Assembly: GCA_017792405.1 (NCBI GenBank)
Contig: CP051231.1
Span: 570,634-634,633 of the forward strand
Reading direction: 5' to 3'
DNA: 64,000 bases
DNA from: Oceanicola sp.
GTDB lineage: Bacteria; Pseudomonadota; Alphaproteobacteria; Rhodobacterales; Rhodobacteraceae
The notes beneath the pieces are model-generated. The model did not search any database. It was not told where the DNA came from and saw only the letters and a program-made list of their open reading frames with translations. Position numbers and translations under genes: made by a program. Positions within the stretch are counted from its first letter, which is position 1; every line of letters begins with the position of its first letter. This document shows positions 32,182-40,525 of the stretch, piece by piece.

Positions 32182-33509
32182 TGCCCTATGAGTTGATCGC
32201 GCTGCTGATGTTCTCGACCATGATGGTCATGCTCTTCACCGGGCAGCGGGTGTTCGGGGCCATCGGATTTGTTGCCGTCATCGCCGCCTTCCTGCTCTGG
32301 GGTGACCGGGGCGGCTATGACCTTGGCTTTGCCGCCGCCATCAAGCTGATGCGCTGGTATCCGCTGCTCACCCTGCCGATGTTCATCTTCATGGGCTACG
32401 TGATGAGCGAGTCCAAGATCGCGGACGATCTCTACAAGATGTTCCATGTCTGGTTCGGCGGCATCTCGGGCGGGCTGGCGATTGGCACCATCGGGCTGAT
32501 GGTGCTGATCTCGGCGATGAACGGCCTCTCCGTGGCGGGCATGGCGATTGGCGCGACCATAGCGCTGCCGGAACTGCTGAAACGAAACTACGACAAGATC
32601 ATGGTGACGGGGGTGATCCAGGCCGGGTCATCGCTGGGTATATTGGTGCCGCCATCGGTGGTGCTGGTGCTCTACTCGATGATCGCGCGCCAGCCGGTGG
32701 GGCAACTCTGGCTCGCGGGCGTGGTGCCGGGGTTGTTAATGGCGGCGCTCTTCATCGTCTACATCTACGTCCGTTGCCAGATGAACCTCGCGCTCGGGCC
32801 GGTGCTGCCGAAGGAAGAGCGTGACGCGGTGCCGACGGGCGAGAAGCTGCGGCTGCTGGCGGCGGGGATTTTGCCGGTGGTGATCTTTGCGGTGATGATG
32901 GTGCCCTTCGTGAGGGGCTACACCAGCCTCGTTGAAAGCTCGGCCATTGGTGCGCTGGCGGCCCTCACCGCCGCCGTGCTGAAGCGCCGGATGAGCTGGC
33001 GCGTGTTCGAGACCTGTTTGCGCCAAACCCTCGGCGTGACCTGCATGTTCATGTGGATCATCCTTGCCGCCCTCGCCTTTGGCGCGGTCTTCGATGGCCT
33101 CGGCGCGGTGAAGGCGATCGAAAACCTCTTCACCGAACAGCTGGGCCTGAACCCCTGGGTGATCCTGATCCTGATGCAGCTGAGCTTCCTCGTTATGGGC
33201 ACCTTCCTCGACGACACGGCGATGCTGGTGATCGTCGCGCCGCTCTACGTGCCGCTGGTGGGCGAACTCGGCTTCAACCTCATCTGGTACGGCGTGCTCT
33301 ACACCATCACCTGCCAGATCGCCTACATGACCCCGCCCTTCGGCTATAACCTGTTCCTGATGCGGGCGATGGCGCCGCCGGAGATCGGGATCAAGGATAT
33401 CTACCGCTCCATCGTGCCCTTCGTCGGCGTGATGGCCGTGGCGCTGGCCCTCGTGATGGCCTTCCCGCAGATCGCGCTTTGGTTGCCCGATCTGGTATAC
33501 GGGAACTGA
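32181..33509 (+). CDS. dctM: TRAP transporter large permease
   Basis: 442 residues, about twelve transmembrane helices. Typical DctM motifs are present: AMNGLSVAGMAIGATIALPEL, IQAGSSLGILVPPSVVLVLY, FLDDTAMLVIVAPLYVPLV and QIAYMTPPFGYNLFLMRAM. It begins on the last base of dctQ. It is the ion-coupled transport channel of the TRAP system. An unknown gene separates it from the solute-binding protein gene. Confidence 0.94.
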   Translation: MPYELIALLMFSTMMVMLFTGQRVFGAIGFVAVIAAFLLWGDRGGYDLGFAAAIKLMRWYPLLTLPMFIFMGYVMSESKIADDLYKMFHVWFGGISGGLAIGTIGLMVLISAMNGLSVAGMAIGATIALPELLKRNYDKIMVTGVIQAGSSLGILVPPSVVLVLYSMIARQPVGQLWLAGVVPGLLMAALFIVYIYVRCQMNLALGPVLPKEERDAVPTGEKLRLLAAGILPVVIFAVMMVPFVRGYTSLVESSAIGALAALTAAVLKRRMSWRVFETCLRQTLGVTCMFMWIILAALAFGAVFDGLGAVKAIENLFTEQLGLNPWVILILMQLSFLVMGTFLDDTAMLVIVAPLYVPLVGELGFNLIWYGVLYTITCQIAYMTPPFGYNLFLMRAMAPPEIGIKDIYRSIVPFVGVMAVALALVMAFPQIALWLPDLVYGN

Positions 33510-33512
33510 CGC

Positions 33513-34199
33513 ATGGGCCTGGATCTCCTCCCGCTGGCAAAGCCGCTCGATGGCCACGAGGCGGAGCATCGCGCGCTGGTGCTTGCCCTGACAGGGCGGG
33601 AAACGCCTAAACGTGGGTTTCTCGCTAGCCTATTTACCAATGCCGACCGGGAGAACGCGCAGCGGACGACCCGCCTGCACGAAATTTCGCAGCCCCATTA
33701 CGAAACCTTGGATGCGCCCATCGTGGGCCGTGACGCGGAAGCTTCGGATTGGGTCAGGCAAAGGTTCGAGGAGGGGGCGCTTCCCGACTGCGCGGATACT
33801 GCCTCGGCCATGGCCGCCTTTGACGGGTATCGCGCGCTGGAAGCGATGCCCGCCTGCGATGGCTTGCCGCTCTACTCGAACGAAGGGCAGTACGAGAGGG
33901 TTGACCGCGCCAGCTTTCGCGGCGCTTTCTTGCAGGACTGCGGCGAAGTGCTCGGTCCAGAGATCATCGAGCAGGCGTGGACTACGATGCTTGCCGACGA
34001 ACTGGCGAACTGGTCGAAGGCCGTGGCCGCATCGTGTCGAGACTATGCGGAGAGCGACGACCTGCGCAGAGTGATCGGGGAGCGCGACATCGAGGACGAA
34101 TTTGGCACCCCGGCCCGAAACCTGCACATTGCCGATAGCGCTGCGAGGTGGGCGGCCTTCTGGTCGTCGCGCGGCCATGGATCGGAGGCCTATTTCTAA
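33513..34199 (+). CDS. Unrecognised protein inside the TRAP operon
   Basis: 228 residues, three bases after dctM. I do not recognise a family. It is soluble, acidic in its second half, with no signal peptide or membrane segment. Notable stretches are GFLASLFTNADRENAQRTTR near 35 and DEFGTPARNLHIADSAARW near the C-terminus. Codon choice is less GC-biased than in the flanking TRAP genes (CCTAAACGT, GCTAGCCTATTTACC). It lies between dctM and dctP, where an extra gene is unusual. It may be an accessory enzyme or an insertion; no function can be stated. Confidence 0.65.
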   Translation: MGLDLLPLAKPLDGHEAEHRALVLALTGRETPKRGFLASLFTNADRENAQRTTRLHEISQPHYETLDAPIVGRDAEASDWVRQRFEEGALPDCADTASAMAAFDGYRALEAMPACDGLPLYSNEGQYERVDRASFRGAFLQDCGEVLGPEIIEQAWTTMLADELANWSKAVAASCRDYAESDDLRRVIGERDIEDEFGTPARNLHIADSAARWAAFWSSRGHGSEAYF

Positions 34200-34257
34200 G
34201 CAATCGAAGAGAGGCGGGGAACCGTCCGGACCACGACAACCGACAAGGAGAGAGAGA

Positions 34258-35295
34258 ATGACGACGAGAAGAACCTTCCTCAAGGGGGCCGCCATTGCCG
34301 CCCCCGCCGCGCTGGCCACCCCGGCCATCGTGAAGGCGCAGACCGCCATCAAGTGGCGCTGGCAGACCTACGCGGGTGCCGCGCTGGGCGAGCATGTGAC
34401 CAAGCCGATGGTCGACTACATCAACACGGCAGCCAACGGCGAGCTGGAGATCGAGCTGTTCTACGCCGACCAGATCGTGCCCACCGGCGAGCTCTTCCAG
34501 GCGCTCCAGCGCGGCACCATCGACGCGGTGCACTCGGATGACGACTCGATGGCCTCGCCCACGCCGCTTCGGCAGTTCGGCGGCTATTTCCCCTTCGCCA
34601 CCAAGCACATCCTCGACGTTCCGGTGCTGTTCAACCAGTACGGGCTGAAGGAAATCTGGGAAGAGGAATACGCCAAGGTCGGCGTGAAGTGGCTGGGTGC
34701 CGCCGGGCAAGACCCCTGCAACTTCAACACCAAGAAAGAGATCACCTCGGTTGCCGATCTCGACGGGCTGAAGCTTTACACCTTCCCCACCGCTGGCCGG
34801 TTCCTGTCGCAGTTCGGCGTGGTGCCGATGAACATCCCTTACGAGGATGCGGAAGTCGCGGTGCAGACCGGCGAGCTCGATGGCATGGCTTGGTCGGGCA
34901 TCACGGAAGATTACACCGTGGGCTGGGCCAACGTGACCGACTACTTCCTGACCAACAACATCTCGGGTGCCTGGATCGGCTCCTACTTCGTGAACGAGGC
35001 GCGCTGGGCCGAGCTGCCCGAGCACCTCAAGACGCTGGTAATGGCGGGCGTCGAAGCGGGCCACACCTACCGCAACCAGTGGTACTGGGGCGGCGAGGCC
35101 AAGCTGCGTGCCACCGGTGACAAGCTGGAGCTGCGCACCGTGCCGGCCGCCGAGTGGGCCGAGGTGGAGAATGCCGCCAAGGCCTTCTGGGAAGAGATTG
35201 CCCAGGAAGGCGAGATCCAGCAGAAGATCGTGAATATCTTCAAGGAGTACAACGGCGTCATCAACCAGGCTGGCCCGCCCTACACCAACGGCTGA
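34258..35295 (+). CDS. dctP: TRAP solute-binding protein with Tat signal
   Basis: 345 residues, start preceded by AAGGAGAGAGAGA. A twin-arginine signal (MTTRRTFLKGAAIAAPAALA) ends at VKAQ. DctP fold segments include YADQIVPTGELFQALQRGTID, GLKLYTFPTAGRFLSQFGV and VQTGELDGMAWSGITEDYT; the last two form the ligand pocket region. It catches the solute in the periplasm for DctQM. Operon partners suggest an amino alcohol; from memory, a related TRAP binding protein has been crystallised with ethanolamine. A hairpin follows the gene. Confidence 0.92.
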   Translation: MTTRRTFLKGAAIAAPAALATPAIVKAQTAIKWRWQTYAGAALGEHVTKPMVDYINTAANGELEIELFYADQIVPTGELFQALQRGTIDAVHSDDDSMASPTPLRQFGGYFPFATKHILDVPVLFNQYGLKEIWEEEYAKVGVKWLGAAGQDPCNFNTKKEITSVADLDGLKLYTFPTAGRFLSQFGVVPMNIPYEDAEVAVQTGELDGMAWSGITEDYTVGWANVTDYFLTNNISGAWIGSYFVNEARWAELPEHLKTLVMAGVEAGHTYRNQWYWGGEAKLRATGDKLELRTVPAAEWAEVENAAKAFWEEIAQEGEIQQKIVNIFKEYNGVINQAGPPYTNG

Positions 35296-35315
35296 TCCCG
35301 GTTAGACAAGAGATA

Positions 35316-35343
35316 CAGGGTGGCCCCGCAGCGGGCCGCCCTG
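35316..35343 (+). other. Intercistronic hairpin after dctP
   Basis: An 11-bp stem (one G-U pair) with a 6-base loop lies between dctP and the glutamine-synthetase-like gene. There is no U-run. Such elements commonly stabilise the abundant binding-protein message or lower downstream expression. Confidence 0.5.
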
Positions 35344-35364
35344 ACCCGTGAAAGGATAAGAGAC

Positions 35365-36729
35365 ATGCCCGGCAACCTGACCCTCGAGACCCTCACCGAA
35401 ATGGCCGCCACCGGCGAGATCGACACCGTGCTGGTGGCGCTGGTGGATATGCAGGGCCGGTTGATGGGCAAGCGCTTCCACGTGCAGAACTTCCTCGATC
35501 ACTCGGTCGAAGAGACCCATTGCTGCAACTACCTGCTCGCCACCGATCTGGTGATGAGCACCCCCGATGGCTACAAGGCCACGAGCTGGGAGGCGGGGTA
35601 TGGCGACTACGTGATGCGCCCCGATCTGAGCACCCTGCGCCACGTGCCGTGGCTCGAAGGCACGGCGATGGTGATCTGCGATATCCTCGACCATCACCAC
35701 CACGCGCCCGTGCCGCATTACCCGCGGGCCATGCTGGCCGCGCAGGAGGCACGGCTGGTCGAGATGGGCTTTACCTCGGCGATGGCGACAGAGCTTGAGT
35801 TCTTCCTGTTCGAGAAGGACTACCGGACCAACCAGAAGGAGGGCTACCGCGCCCTCGTTCCGTTCAACGGCCACAACGAAGATTACAATCTCTTCCAGAC
35901 CACCAAGGAAGAGAGCATCATGCGGCCCCTGCGCAACCACCTCGTGGGTGCGGGCGTGCCGGTGGAGAACACCAAGGGCGAGGCGGAGCTGGGCCAGCAG
36001 GAGCTGAATATCCGCTACGCGGGCGCGATGGACTGCGCCGACAACCACACCATCGCCAAGCACGCGACCAAGGAGATCGCTTGGGCGAACGCCGTTTCGG
36101 CCACCTTCCTGCCGAAGTGGAAGGCCGGGATGGTCGGCTCGGCCAGCCATGTGCATATGTCGCTCTGGAAGGGCGGCGAGGCCTCGTTTTACGACGCTGA
36201 CGCGCCTCACGGCCTCAGCGAGCTTGGCCGCCAGTTCAGTGCCGGTCTGTTGAAATACGCGCCCGATATCATGGTCTTCCTGGCGCCTTACGTGAACAGC
36301 TACAAGCGCTTCGCCCCCGGCACCTTTGCCCCCACCAAGACCGTCTGGTCGGTGGACAACCGCACCGCCGGCTTCCGCCTTTGCGGCGAGGGCACCAAGG
36401 GGGTGCGGATGGAGTGCCGGATCGGCGGCTCCGACATGAACCCCTATCTCGCTCAGGCCGCCCTGCTGGCCGCCGGGATCGCCGGGATCAACGAAAAGCT
36501 CGAGCTCTCGGACCCTGTGAGCGGCGATGTCTATGCCGACGATGGCGCTCAGGAGGTACCCCGCACCCTCCGCGACGCGATGGAAACCCTGAAGGGCTCC
36601 GACATGCTCCGCGCCGCCTTTGGGGATGACGTAGTCGATCACTACTACCGCGCCGCCGAGTGGGAGCAGGAAGAGTTCGACCGCGCCGTGACCGACTGGG
36701 AAATCGAGCGCGGCTTCGAGCGGGCCTGA
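35365..36729 (+). CDS. Glutamine-synthetase-like gamma-glutamyl-amine ligase
   Basis: 454 residues from MPGNLTLETLTEMAATGEID. The beta-grasp N-domain (VALVDMQGRLMGKRF) and the catalytic domain with metal and glutamate sites (AMATELEFFLF, AELGQQELNIRY, SASHVHMSLW, KRFAPGTFAPTKTVWSVDNR, MECRIGGSDMNPYL) are complete. The tyrosine adenylylation loop of true GlnA is absent. This resembles GlnA3/GlnA4/PuuA/GMAS-type ligases, which join glutamate to amines using ATP. With the two dehydrogenases downstream, gamma-glutamylation of an amino alcohol such as ethanolamine is the best guess; polyamine is the alternative. Confidence 0.85.
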   Translation: MPGNLTLETLTEMAATGEIDTVLVALVDMQGRLMGKRFHVQNFLDHSVEETHCCNYLLATDLVMSTPDGYKATSWEAGYGDYVMRPDLSTLRHVPWLEGTAMVICDILDHHHHAPVPHYPRAMLAAQEARLVEMGFTSAMATELEFFLFEKDYRTNQKEGYRALVPFNGHNEDYNLFQTTKEESIMRPLRNHLVGAGVPVENTKGEAELGQQELNIRYAGAMDCADNHTIAKHATKEIAWANAVSATFLPKWKAGMVGSASHVHMSLWKGGEASFYDADAPHGLSELGRQFSAGLLKYAPDIMVFLAPYVNSYKRFAPGTFAPTKTVWSVDNRTAGFRLCGEGTKGVRMECRIGGSDMNPYLAQAALLAAGIAGINEKLELSDPVSGDVYADDGAQEVPRTLRDAMETLKGSDMLRAAFGDDVVDHYYRAAEWEQEEFDRAVTDWEIERGFERA

Positions 36730-36732
36730 GCC

Positions 36733-37101
36733 ATGATCGAACGGATCGACCATATCGTGCTGACGGTGCGCGACGTGGAGGCCTCGGTGGCCTTTTACGC
36801 GCGCGTGCTCGGCATGGAGCCTGTCACCTTTGCTGGCGGGCGGAGGGCGCTTGCCTTCGGGCAACAGAAGATCAACTTGCAGACCCTCGGGCAGGAGACC
36901 CGCAACTTTGCGGGCATCGGCTCGGGTGATCTCTGCCTGATCACCGAATGGCCGGTGGAGCGTGTGCTCGCCAAGCTGGCCGAGGAAAACGTGGAAGTGG
37001 TGGAGGGCCCCGTGGCGAAGTCGGGCGCGCTGGGGCCGATCACTTCTGTCTATTTCAACGATCCCGACGGAAATCTGATCGAGGTAAGTCGCTATGACTG
37101 A
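36733..37101 (+). CDS. VOC/glyoxalase-fold protein
   Basis: 122 residues. Two beta-alpha-beta-beta-beta modules of the vicinal-oxygen-chelate fold: IDHIVLTVRDVEASVAFYARVLGM at the N-terminus and TSVYFNDPDGNLIEVSRY at the C-terminus. Metal ligands His4-like and the terminal Glu of LIEVSRY are in place. It resembles the STM3117 group of small VOC proteins. It overlaps the aldehyde dehydrogenase gene by 8 bp. A lyase or aldehyde-detoxifying role in the pathway is possible but unproven. Confidence 0.85.
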   Translation: MIERIDHIVLTVRDVEASVAFYARVLGMEPVTFAGGRRALAFGQQKINLQTLGQETRNFAGIGSGDLCLITEWPVERVLAKLAEENVEVVEGPVAKSGALGPITSVYFNDPDGNLIEVSRYD

Positions 37102-38476
37102 CGTGCTGAAATGTATCTCGCCGATTGACGGCTCGGTCTTTGCCGAGCGCCCGGTGCTCTCGCTGGAGGAGGCGCGGGCCGCCGTGGCCGAGGTGCGCGC
37201 CGCGCAGGCTGCATGGGCCGCCCGCCCGCTGGAAGAGCGGATAAAGCTGGTGATGGCGGGCGTGGCCCGCGTGGGCGAGATGACCGACGAGATCGTTCCC
37301 GAGCTGGCGCAGATGATGGGCCGCCCGGTGCGCTACGGCGGCGAGTTCGGCGGGTTCAACGAGCGCGCGAGCCATATGGCGGAGATCGCCGAGGAATCGC
37401 TGGCGGATATCGAAGTGGGCGAGGATGCCACCTTCCGCCGCTACATCCGCCGGGTGCCCTGGGGCGTGGTCTATGTCGTGGCGCCGTGGAACTACCCCTA
37501 TATGACCGCTATCAACACCGTGGCGCCCGCGCTGATCGCCGGTAATACGGTGGTGCTGAAGCATGCCACGCAAACGCTGCTGGTGGGCGAGCGCATGGCG
37601 CGGGCCTTCCACGAGGCCGGGGTGCCGGAAGATGTGTTCCGCAACGTGTTCCTGAGCCACGAGGTCAGCGATGCGCTGATCCGTGAACGGGCGTTCAATT
37701 TCATCAACTTCACCGGCTCGGTTGCGGGCGGGCAGGCGATGGAGAAGGCGGCGGCGGGCACTTTCGTGCCGGTCTCGACCGAGCTGGGCGGGAAGGATCC
37801 GGGCTATGTGGCCGAGGATGCCGACCTCGACGCGGCGGTCGACACGCTGATGGATGGCGCGATGTTCAACGCGGGCCAGTGCTGCTGCGGGATCGAGCGG
37901 ATCTACGTGCACGAGAGCCTCTACGATGCGTTTCTCGAAAAGTCGGTCGCCTGGGTGAAGGCGCTGAAGCTGGGCAACCCGATGGAAGAGGCCACCACAC
38001 TCGGCCCGATGGCGAGCCCGCGCTTTGCCGCCGTGGTCCGCGCGCAGGTCGCCGATGCGGTGAAAGCCGGGGCCGTGGCCCATATCGAGACGCTGCCCGA
38101 AGATGATGGCGGCGCCTACCTGACCCCGCAGATCCTGACGGGTGTCACCCACGATATGGAGGTGATGCGCGAGGAGAGCTTCGGCCCGGTCGTAGGCATC
38201 ATGCCCGTCTCCGGCGACGAGGAAGCCATCGCCCTGATGAACGACTGCCGCTACGGCCTGACCGCCTCGGTCTGGACGGGTGACGTGGAGCGCGCCGCCC
38301 GCATCGGTGACGCGCTGGAAACCGGCACCGTCTTCATGAACCGCGCCGACTATCTCGATCCGGGCCTCTGCTGGACCGGCTGCAAGGACACCGGGCGGGG
38401 CGGCGGCCTCTCGGTGATCGGCTATCACAACCTGACCCGCCCCAAATCCTACCACCTCAAGAAGGTCACCAAATGA
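37094..38476 (+). CDS. NAD(P)+-dependent aldehyde dehydrogenase
   Basis: 460 residues. Rossmann and catalytic landmarks are complete: VVAPWNYPYMTAINTVAPAL, FTGSVAGGQAMEKAAAG, ELGGKDPGYVAEDADLD with the catalytic Glu, and the nucleophile in FNAGQCCCGIERIYVHE (near residue 263, three consecutive Cys). EESFGPVVGIMPV follows. It should oxidise the aldehyde formed by the adjacent Fe-alcohol dehydrogenase to the acid. It overlaps its upstream neighbour by 8 bp and its downstream one by 4 bp. Confidence 0.93.
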   Translation: MTDVLKCISPIDGSVFAERPVLSLEEARAAVAEVRAAQAAWAARPLEERIKLVMAGVARVGEMTDEIVPELAQMMGRPVRYGGEFGGFNERASHMAEIAEESLADIEVGEDATFRRYIRRVPWGVVYVVAPWNYPYMTAINTVAPALIAGNTVVLKHATQTLLVGERMARAFHEAGVPEDVFRNVFLSHEVSDALIRERAFNFINFTGSVAGGQAMEKAAAGTFVPVSTELGGKDPGYVAEDADLDAAVDTLMDGAMFNAGQCCCGIERIYVHESLYDAFLEKSVAWVKALKLGNPMEEATTLGPMASPRFAAVVRAQVADAVKAGAVAHIETLPEDDGGAYLTPQILTGVTHDMEVMREESFGPVVGIMPVSGDEEAIALMNDCRYGLTASVWTGDVERAARIGDALETGTVFMNRADYLDPGLCWTGCKDTGRGGGLSVIGYHNLTRPKSYHLKKVTK

Positions 38477-39618
38477 GCCTCACAGGAACCTGGTCTTACC
38501 CCACCGCCATCCGTTTCGGCGCGGGGCGCATCGCTGAACTGCCCGAAGCCTGCATTGCCGCGGGCATCACCAAGCCGCTGCTGGTGACCGACAAGGGCCT
38601 GAAGTCGATGGAGATCACCACGCAGGCGCTCGATATTCTCGATGCCGCCGGTCTGGGCCGGGGCCTCTTTGCAGAGGTGGACCCGAACCCGAATGAGCTG
38701 AACCTCGAGGCCGGGCTGAAGGTGTATCGCGAGGGCGGGCACGATGGCGTGATCGCCTTCGGCGGCGGCTCCGGGCTGGACCTCGGCAAGATGGTCGCCT
38801 TCATGGCGGGCCAGTCGCGCCCGGTCTGGGATTTCGAGGATGTGGGCGACTGGTGGACCCGCGCCGATGCCGACGCCATCGCGCCGATTATCGCCGTGCC
38901 GACCACGGCGGGCACCGGCAGCGAGGTGGGCCGCGCCAGCGTCATCACCAACTCCGAAACCCATGTGAAGAAGATCATCTTCCACCCGAAGGTGCTGCCG
39001 ACGGTGGTGATCAGCGACCCGGAGCTGACGCTGGGGATGCCCAAGCACATCACAGCAGGCACCGGGCTCGATGCCTTTGCGCATTGTGTCGAGGCCTATA
39101 GCAGCCCGTTCTATCATCCGATGTCCCAAGGCATCGCGCTGGAGGGCATGCGGCTGGTGGTCGAGAACCTGCCCCGCGCCTATGCCGATGGCAGCGACAT
39201 CGAAGCCCGCGCTAACATGATGAGCGCGGCAGCGATGGGCGCGGTGGCCTTCCAGAAGGGGCTGGGGGCGATCCATGCCCTGAGCCACCCGATCGGCGCG
39301 GTCTATGGCACGCACCACGGCACGACGAATGCGGTCTGCATGCCCGCCGTGCTGGAGCTGAACGCGCCGGAGATCACGGAGCGCTTCGACCGGGCGGCGG
39401 GCTACCTCGGCATCGAGGGCGGCTTCGAGGGGTTCAAGGCCTTCGTGCAGGAGTTCAATGACTCCTTGGGCATCCCCCGCAAGCTCTCCGAGATGGGCGT
39501 GGGCACCGACCGAATTGCCGAACTGACCGCCATGGCGCTGGAAGACCCGTCTTGCGGCGGCAACCCGGTGAAGCTGGACGAAGCGAATGTGACAGCGCTG
39601 TTCAAGGCGGTGATCTGA
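38473..39618 (+). CDS. Iron-containing (group III) alcohol dehydrogenase
   Basis: 381 residues. NAD-binding FGGGSGLDLGKMVAF; iron ligands in GTGLDAFAHCVEAY (Asp, His) and in LGAIHALSHPIGAVYGTHHG (two His). PTTAGTGSEVGRASV is the family signature. Such enzymes interconvert primary alcohols and aldehydes. As the last gene of the operon, overlapping the aldehyde dehydrogenase (ATGA), it would supply the alcohol-to-aldehyde step of a gamma-glutamyl amino-alcohol route. Confidence 0.93.
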   Translation: MSLTGTWSYPTAIRFGAGRIAELPEACIAAGITKPLLVTDKGLKSMEITTQALDILDAAGLGRGLFAEVDPNPNELNLEAGLKVYREGGHDGVIAFGGGSGLDLGKMVAFMAGQSRPVWDFEDVGDWWTRADADAIAPIIAVPTTAGTGSEVGRASVITNSETHVKKIIFHPKVLPTVVISDPELTLGMPKHITAGTGLDAFAHCVEAYSSPFYHPMSQGIALEGMRLVVENLPRAYADGSDIEARANMMSAAAMGAVAFQKGLGAIHALSHPIGAVYGTHHGTTNAVCMPAVLELNAPEITERFDRAAGYLGIEGGFEGFKAFVQEFNDSLGIPRKLSEMGVGTDRIAELTAMALEDPSCGGNPVKLDEANVTALFKAVI

Positions 39619-39664
39619 GCGGATTGCCCTTTCGAAACTCGCCCGGACGCCCCACATAGAGGCC

Positions 39665-40468
39665 ATGGATACACGGGACGCGATGGTGCGCCGCTTCGTG
39701 CGCAAGACCTTCGGGCCAAGTGGCACGCTCGGGTTGCACCGAACGGCCTTTGGACTCGACCTGTTGCGCGCGCCGGTGAACGTGGTGCTGGCGCCGGTGT
39801 TCCTGCTGGTGAAGCTGCTTGGGCTAATCGCAAGGCTCTGCCGGGCCCGGCGGCTGGGGGACTGGCTGCTGTCGCGGCGGATCGTCTTTCAGACCGCCGT
39901 GTCGCGGAAGGTCGCCGCGAAAGTCACTGCGCTGATCGCCGAGATGGACGCAGTGGGCGTTGGGCCGAACGCGCCGGAGCCGGTGGTGCAGCGGGCGGTG
40001 GAGGATTACGTGGGCGTGCGCAATGCGGTCTCCGAGATCACCACGGTGCTCTTCGTCCTCATCACCGGCTGGGCGCTATTCCACTCGGCCACGCTCGGCG
40101 TGCTCTCGCTCGCCGGCCCGGTGGCCGACATGCGGGCGCAGGCGCTGGCGATCGAGAACTACTGGGCCGGGCAGTGGCTTGGGCAGGTCTATTTCGGCTG
40201 GTTCCCGCGGGCGCTCGACCCGTGGCAGGTGGTGCTCACCGGTGTGGTGCTGGCCATGCTGGCCTCGCTCGTCACCACCTTCGCAGGCGTTCTGGCGGAC
40301 CCGGTGCAACTTTGGATCGGCGCCCACCGGCGCAGGCTGATGCGGCTTCTGGCGCGGCTCGATGCGCAGGCCGAAAGCGCGTCGGGCCTCTCGCGCGAAC
40401 ATGCCGTGGCGCGGCTCGGCGACCTCACCGATATCGCGCTGGCGGTCTGGCGCGCGCTCCGGCCGTAA
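39665..40468 (+). CDS. DUF6635-like membrane protein
   Basis: 267 residues. Two to four hydrophobic helices: one near 35-60 (APVNVVLAPVFLLVKLLGLIA), one near 125-150 (VLFVLITGWALFHSATLGVLS) and one near 190-215 (VVLTGVVLAMLASLVTTFAG). The ends are Arg-rich and cytoplasmic. The N-terminal RRFVRKTFGPSGTLGLHR and LLRAPVNV look like the roseobacter family annotated DUF6635; I am moderately sure. Function unknown. It is independent of the preceding operon (46-bp gap). Confidence 0.65.
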   Translation: MDTRDAMVRRFVRKTFGPSGTLGLHRTAFGLDLLRAPVNVVLAPVFLLVKLLGLIARLCRARRLGDWLLSRRIVFQTAVSRKVAAKVTALIAEMDAVGVGPNAPEPVVQRAVEDYVGVRNAVSEITTVLFVLITGWALFHSATLGVLSLAGPVADMRAQALAIENYWAGQWLGQVYFGWFPRALDPWQVVLTGVVLAMLASLVTTFAGVLADPVQLWIGAHRRRLMRLLARLDAQAESASGLSREHAVARLGDLTDIALAVWRALRP

Positions 40469-40525
40469 CCCGTTGACTCCGCTGTGAGGCCGGTCAGACT
40501 TGGCCCAACTCACGGGGAGACTCTC

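Noticed and set aside
35365-36729. Housekeeping glutamine synthetase glnA
   Set aside because: Adenylylation loop is lacking, there is no glnB next to it, and it is embedded in a catabolic transporter operon.
35302-36864. A 520-codon minus-strand frame over the glutamine-synthetase-like gene
   Set aside because: Antisense shadow of a gene with complete family motifs.
31549-39618. N-methylglutamate pathway (gmaS/mgs/mgd) for methylamine
   Set aside because: The ligase could be GMAS-like, but no N-methylglutamate synthase or dehydrogenase subunits are present, whereas alcohol and aldehyde dehydrogenases are.
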